The position numbers and the translations under genes are program-made. Of a stretch of 7,824 nucleotides of DNA, positions 5,046-7,824 are shown piece after piece. How positions within the stretch are numbered: the stretch's first letter is position 1; the number at the start of each line of letters is the position of its first letter. The stretch is from JACNFS01 sp964582065 (GTDB lineage Bacteria; Chloroflexota; Dehalococcoidia; GIF9; UBA5629), in contig CAZOQG010000080.1 of assembly GCA_964582065.1 (NCBI GenBank), forward strand, positions 1 through 7,824, given 5' to 3'. Below the pieces are notes generated by a model. The model saw nothing but the letters and a program-made list of their open reading frames with translations, searched no databases and was not told the DNA's origin.

Positions 5046-7262
5046 CTAGACAGGTGCCCCAGCCTTGAGCGGGCAAACTGTGTGATGCGAGAGGAACTTC
5101 TCGCAGATATCGAATGGGCAGCGTTGATTAAGGATATGGTCCTCGTATTGGTTGCGAAAATGCTCAAGGGTGAACAGGACTATGTCGGGGGCAGTTTTGC
5201 CAACAGGGCATTCAGAGCCTATCTTTATGGTATCGCCAAGCTCAAGGAGTAGCTCTAGCATCTCGAGTTTGCCATTGCCGGTTGCAATATCGTGCAGAAT
5301 ATTTGCCATCTGGGCTATGCCCAAACGGCATGGTGGGCATTTGGTGCAGGATTCATTTTGAGCGGGGACTATCATTGAGAAACGGGCTAAATCGACAGCA
5401 CAGCCTGAGGTTGCTAATCTATCGACGAGGCGCTCAGGGACAAGCTCAGGTAGAGCTGCCTTGAACGTCTCATAGCCACCAGCATCATAGCTGGCAACGG
5501 CCTCAAGGCAGGGCAGGCACTTGTCCTCCAGAGCATGATAAGCTACCAGTGTCCTGCAAACCCCCGCGGGGCATCTCTTGTCTACGATATGGGCCTCATA
5601 TTCGTGTCGGAAGTGGCGTGCAGTAGATAGAACCGGGTTAGGCGCTGTTTGCCCCAAACCACATAGCGATGCTGAGGTGACCATTTCGGCCAATTCTGCC
5701 AGTGTGTCGAGATCCTCCGTTGCCCCCTTTCCCTGAGTAATCTTGGTCAGAATCTCAAGCATCTTTGGGATTCCCCCACGGCAGGGAGTGCATTTACCGC
5801 AGGACTCGTCCCTGGTGAACTCGAGAAAGAACTTGGCCACATCAACCATGCAGCTATCTTCATCCATTACCACGAGACCGCCAGAGCCCATAATTGCCCC
5901 TAGGGCAGTGACAGCTTCATAATCGACGGGAACGTCCATATGCTGGCTGGGAATGCAGCCTCCAGATGGTCCGCCTATTTGTACAGCCTTGAATTTCTTC
6001 CCTTCGGGTATGCCAGCACCGATATCAAACACGATTTTCCTCAAGCTGGTCCCCAATGGAACCTCAACCAGCCCGGTATTATTTATCTTTCCCACCAAGC
6101 TAAAGGTCTTTGTCCCCTTGCAGTTCTCATTGCCCACGCTGGCAAACCAATCAGCTCCGTTAAAGAGAATCTGGGGAATATTTGACCAGGTCTCCACGTT
6201 ATTGATGGTAGTAGGCTTCCCAAAAAGCCCTTTGTTGGCTGGGAATGGTGGCCTCTGGCGTGGATTTCCCCGCTTTCCTTCAATAGAAATCAGAAGAGCG
6301 GTTTCTTCACCGCACACAAAAGCGCCAGCCCCAGGGAATATATCGATGGAGAAGCTAAAGGCCGTGCCTAGGATGTTTTCTCCTAGGAGACCATATTCTC
6401 GTGCCTGAGCGATAGCATGGCTTAAAGTCTCGATGGCAAGAGGATACTCGGCACGGACATAGGCATAGCCTTGGCGAACATTGCCTATGGCGTAGGCGCC
6501 AATGGCCATCCCTTCAATTACCGAATGGGGGTTGCCTTCCAGAACGGACCGGTTCATATAGGCACCTGGGTCGCCTTCGTCACCATTGCAGACTACGTAT
6601 TTTTCTTCTGCCGGAGCGCTGCGAACAAATCCCCACTTCGTAGCTGTGGGAAAGCCTGCTCCTCCCCGTCCTCTCAAACCGGACTTCTTGATTTCCTCGA
6701 GTACCTCCTCCGGTTTCATATCGCTCAAAACCCTAGCCAGAGCTTGATAACCGTCTCGGGCAATATATTCTTCGATGCTCCATGGATCGATGAAGCCATT
6801 ATTATGCAGCACTCTCCTCTTCTGTTCCAAATAGAAACTGATCTGGCTGTAACTCGGTATTGCCTTTCCAGTCACTGGATCGTGATAAACAAGGCTTTCT
6901 ACTATTTCACCGTTCAGTATATGGTTTTCTACAATCTCTTCTATATCCTCCGGTTTGACTCTTGTATAGAGCGTATCCCCGGGATTGATTATAACTATAG
7001 GTCCCATCTCACAAAGACCATGGCACCCTGTTATGATGATCTTGACCCTGTCTTCTACCCCGTTTCTCTTGATGGACGCTTCAAAAGCCTCGGCTATTCC
7101 CCCTGCTCCTGATGCTGTGCAACTGCTGCCTCTGCAAAGTCTAACCTGAATTTCCGGTGCAGTCTCGACCTTAGTGGAGTCCTGGTCCTCACGCACACGA
7201 AAACGCGGTTCTGTGGCCGCTTTTATTTCTTGTAGATCCTGGATTGAGGAGATTCGCGCCAT
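5046..7262 (-). CDS. hoxF: HoxF/NuoF-type NADH-FMN diaphorase subunit with a duplicated C-terminal iron-sulfur domain
   Basis: 738 residues; HoxF/HndC/HydB proteins are usually about 540-630. Domains: thioredoxin-like [2Fe-2S] domain (C43, C48, C80, C84; about 37-125); NADH/FMN-binding NuoF core with SGLRGRGGAGFPTATKW (194-210), NGDEGDPGAYMNR (226-238), GAGAFVCGEETALL (311-324) and GKPTTINNVET (348-358); SLBB region (about 385-465); N3-type [4Fe-4S] helical domain with ESCGKCTPCRGG (C488, C491, C494) and C534; then H558 and C564/C569. This subunit exchanges hydride with NAD(H) through FMN and passes single electrons to the ferredoxin-like subunits. Residues 573-738 are an extension: a lone CxxC (C582, C585), a segment resembling residues 171-195, and a second N3-type domain (C639, C642, C645, C685; H709, C715, C720). 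The usual C-terminal 2x[4Fe-4S] ferredoxin domain of HydB/HndC is missing. Start ATG has AGGAGG eight bases upstream, 12 bases after hoxE. Core function is secure; the extension's role is unknown. Confidence 0.93.
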   Translation of the reverse strand: MARISSIQDLQEIKAATEPRFRVREDQDSTKVETAPEIQVRLCRGSSCTASGAGGIAEAFEASIKRNGVEDRVKIIITGCHGLCEMGPIVIINPGDTLYTRVKPEDIEEIVENHILNGEIVESLVYHDPVTGKAIPSYSQISFYLEQKRRVLHNNGFIDPWSIEEYIARDGYQALARVLSDMKPEEVLEEIKKSGLRGRGGAGFPTATKWGFVRSAPAEEKYVVCNGDEGDPGAYMNRSVLEGNPHSVIEGMAIGAYAIGNVRQGYAYVRAEYPLAIETLSHAIAQAREYGLLGENILGTAFSFSIDIFPGAGAFVCGEETALLISIEGKRGNPRQRPPFPANKGLFGKPTTINNVETWSNIPQILFNGADWFASVGNENCKGTKTFSLVGKINNTGLVEVPLGTSLRKIVFDIGAGIPEGKKFKAVQIGGPSGGCIPSQHMDVPVDYEAVTALGAIMGSGGLVVMDEDSCMVDVAKFFLEFTRDESCGKCTPCRGGIPKMLEILTKITQGKGATEDLDTLAELAEMVTSASLCGLGQTAPNPVLSTARHFRHEYEAHIVDKRCPAGVCRTLVAYHALEDKCLPCLEAVASYDAGGYETFKAALPELVPERLVDRLATSGCAVDLARFSMIVPAQNESCTKCPPCRLGIAQMANILHDIATGNGKLEMLELLLELGDTIKIGSECPVGKTAPDIVLFTLEHFRNQYEDHILNQRCPFDICEKFLSHHTVCPLKAGAPV
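5094..5405 (-). repeat. Internal protein repeat, copy 2: second NuoF N3-type iron-sulfur domain in HoxF
   Basis: Encodes HoxF residues 620-723. Aligned by hand to copy 1 (470-572), the part from ESCxKCxPCR onward runs 87 residues without a gap at a fixed offset of 151, with 41 identities (about 47%). All six cysteines and the His of copy 1 are kept: C639, C642, C645, C685, H709, C715, C720. A weaker match continues upstream with one residue inserted (CMVDVAKF against CAVDLARF). The divergence implies an old duplication; it should be able to hold a [4Fe-4S] cluster. Confidence 0.85.
5547..5855 (-). repeat. Internal protein repeat, copy 1: canonical NuoF N3-type iron-sulfur domain in HoxF
   Basis: Encodes HoxF residues 470-572, the standard position of the NuoF [4Fe-4S] domain directly after the SLBB region. 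Ligands are C488, C491, C494 and C534; H558, C564 and C569 form a possible metal site further on. It is the presumed parent of copy 2 at 5094-5405. Confidence 0.85.
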
Positions 7263-7270
7263 TCCTGTTG

Positions 7271-7276
7271 CCTCCT
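7271..7276 (-). promoter_or_regulatory. Shine-Dalgarno sequence of hoxF, overlapping the hoxE stop
   Basis: AGGAGG on the minus strand, eight bases before the hoxF ATG at 7262. Its first two bases are shared with the hoxE stop codon TAG (7275-7277), so ribosomes finishing hoxE sit on the hoxF start region. Confidence 0.8.
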
Positions 7277-7787
7277 ATTTATACGAACTCAGGATATCCT
7301 TTACCTCGCTACGCTTCACCTTCTTGTGAATATCATTCCCGATGGCCATCACTGGAGATAACCCGCAGCAGCCGAGGCATCTTACTGTCTCCAGAGAGAA
7401 CTTACCGTCAGTGGTAATTCCCTCAGGCTCGAGGCCAGTATCCTTCTTCAAGGTATCGAGAATCCTTTGCCCTCCCTTGACATAGCAACTGGTGCCCATA
7501 CAGACCTGGATGACATGCCTACCCTTGGGCACCATGGTAAAGAAATGATAGAAGCTGACTATGCCGTAGATTTCGCTTAGAGGCATTTTCAGGTCCCTGG
7601 AGATTGTCTTCAATACCGGCGGCGGCAGGTAGCCAAGAAGCCCCTGTGCCTGCTGTAGAACCCGAATCGGGGCACCAGATTGGCCACCGGTATCATCGAT
7701 AACCCTTTGGGTCTGCTGAAAGATTCTGCCAGCAACCCCTCTACCCATCTCTGTTTGTGTTGGGGCAACTACATCTGCTTTTTCCAA
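7275..7787 (-). CDS. hoxE: HoxE/NuoE-type [2Fe-2S] diaphorase subunit
   Basis: 170 residues, normal for NuoE/HoxE (about 160-175). An N-terminal helical region (about 18-85, with QGLLGYLPPPVLKTISRDL and YGIVSFYHFF) is followed by a thioredoxin-like domain holding one [2Fe-2S] cluster. The ligands are C96 and C101 (VCMGTSCYVKGG), then C137 and C141 (RCLGCCGLSPVM). It binds HoxF and belongs to the NAD(H)-reacting diaphorase module of the cytoplasmic complex. The chosen start is TTG (7785-7787), because a perfect AGGAGG (7794-7799) stands six bases upstream. The only nearby ATG (residue 14, 7746-7748) has no Shine-Dalgarno sequence and would trim the N-terminus. The frame stays open upstream to the window edge, but no better start is visible there. 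It is the first gene of the cluster within the window; 12 bases separate it from hoxF. The HydC/HndA-type name would also fit by sequence; the presence of hoxY favours HoxE. Confidence 0.93.
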   Translation of the reverse strand: MEKADVVAPTQTEMGRGVAGRIFQQTQRVIDDTGGQSGAPIRVLQQAQGLLGYLPPPVLKTISRDLKMPLSEIYGIVSFYHFFTMVPKGRHVIQVCMGTSCYVKGGQRILDTLKKDTGLEPEGITTDGKFSLETVRCLGCCGLSPVMAIGNDIHKKVKRSEVKDILSSYK

Positions 7788-7793
7788 ATCAGG

Positions 7794-7799
7794 CCTCCT
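7794..7799 (-). promoter_or_regulatory. Shine-Dalgarno sequence that fixes the TTG start of hoxE
   Basis: Perfect AGGAGG on the minus strand, six bases before TTG at 7787. A strong site likely compensates for the weak start codon. Only 25 bases remain upstream of it (7800-7824), AT-rich in part, too few to call a promoter. Confidence 0.8.
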
Positions 7800-7824
7800 G
7801 GGTCTAAGTAATCTAGAATAGAAA

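Noticed and set aside
5049..5546. HydB-type C-terminal 2x[4Fe-4S] ferredoxin domain in HoxF
   Set aside because: Only one CxxC is present; the CxxCxxCxxxCP pattern is absent, and the extension matches NuoF segments instead.
6471..7112. 213-residue open frame on the plus strand
   Set aside because: It lies wholly inside hoxF on the opposite strand, its translation shows no recognisable domain, and hoxF is strongly conserved there.
7800..7824. Promoter upstream of hoxE
   Set aside because: Some AT-rich sequence is present, but only 25 bases are available and no paired -35/-10 elements can be supported.

Overview
All genes in this window lie on the minus strand and read right to left as one tight cluster: hoxE - hoxF - fdhA - hoxU/nuoG-like - hoxY (running off the left edge). 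Gaps are 12, 32, -1 and 18 bases, each gene has its own Shine-Dalgarno sequence, and no promoter or terminator is visible between them. This is a single operon that begins just beyond or at the right edge and continues past the left edge, where the large [NiFe] subunit hoxH would be expected. No RNA genes, mobile elements, CRISPR arrays or gene-free stretches over 300 bases were seen.

The cluster encodes a soluble, cytoplasmic, NAD-linked redox complex of the group 3d (HoxEFUYH) [NiFe]-hydrogenase type, with one insertion and two remodelled subunits. HoxE and HoxF form the NAD(H)/FMN diaphorase. HoxY is the hydrogenase small subunit. Between hoxF and hoxU sits a full-length molybdenum/tungsten formate dehydrogenase (FdhA, 893 aa, catalytic Cys instead of selenocysteine). 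The HoxU position is held by a 664-aa protein with a HoxU-like iron-sulfur N-terminus fused to a NuoG-like molybdopterin-fold domain that has lost its catalytic residues. HoxF carries a C-terminal extension that looks like a second, internally deleted NuoF.

The simplest reading is a formate dehydrogenase and an NAD-reducing [NiFe]-hydrogenase sharing one diaphorase. It could interconvert formate/CO2, H2/H+ and NADH/NAD+, and might act as a soluble formate hydrogenlyase or CO2 reductase. Whether ferredoxin and flavin-based bifurcation take part cannot be read from the sequence.

The source is most likely an anaerobic bacterium with intermediate GC (about half by eye). An anaerobic Chloroflexota, Desulfobacterota or Bacillota (clostridial/Moorella-like) host would fit the gene content, but this is a guess from pathway content, not from a phylogenetic marker.
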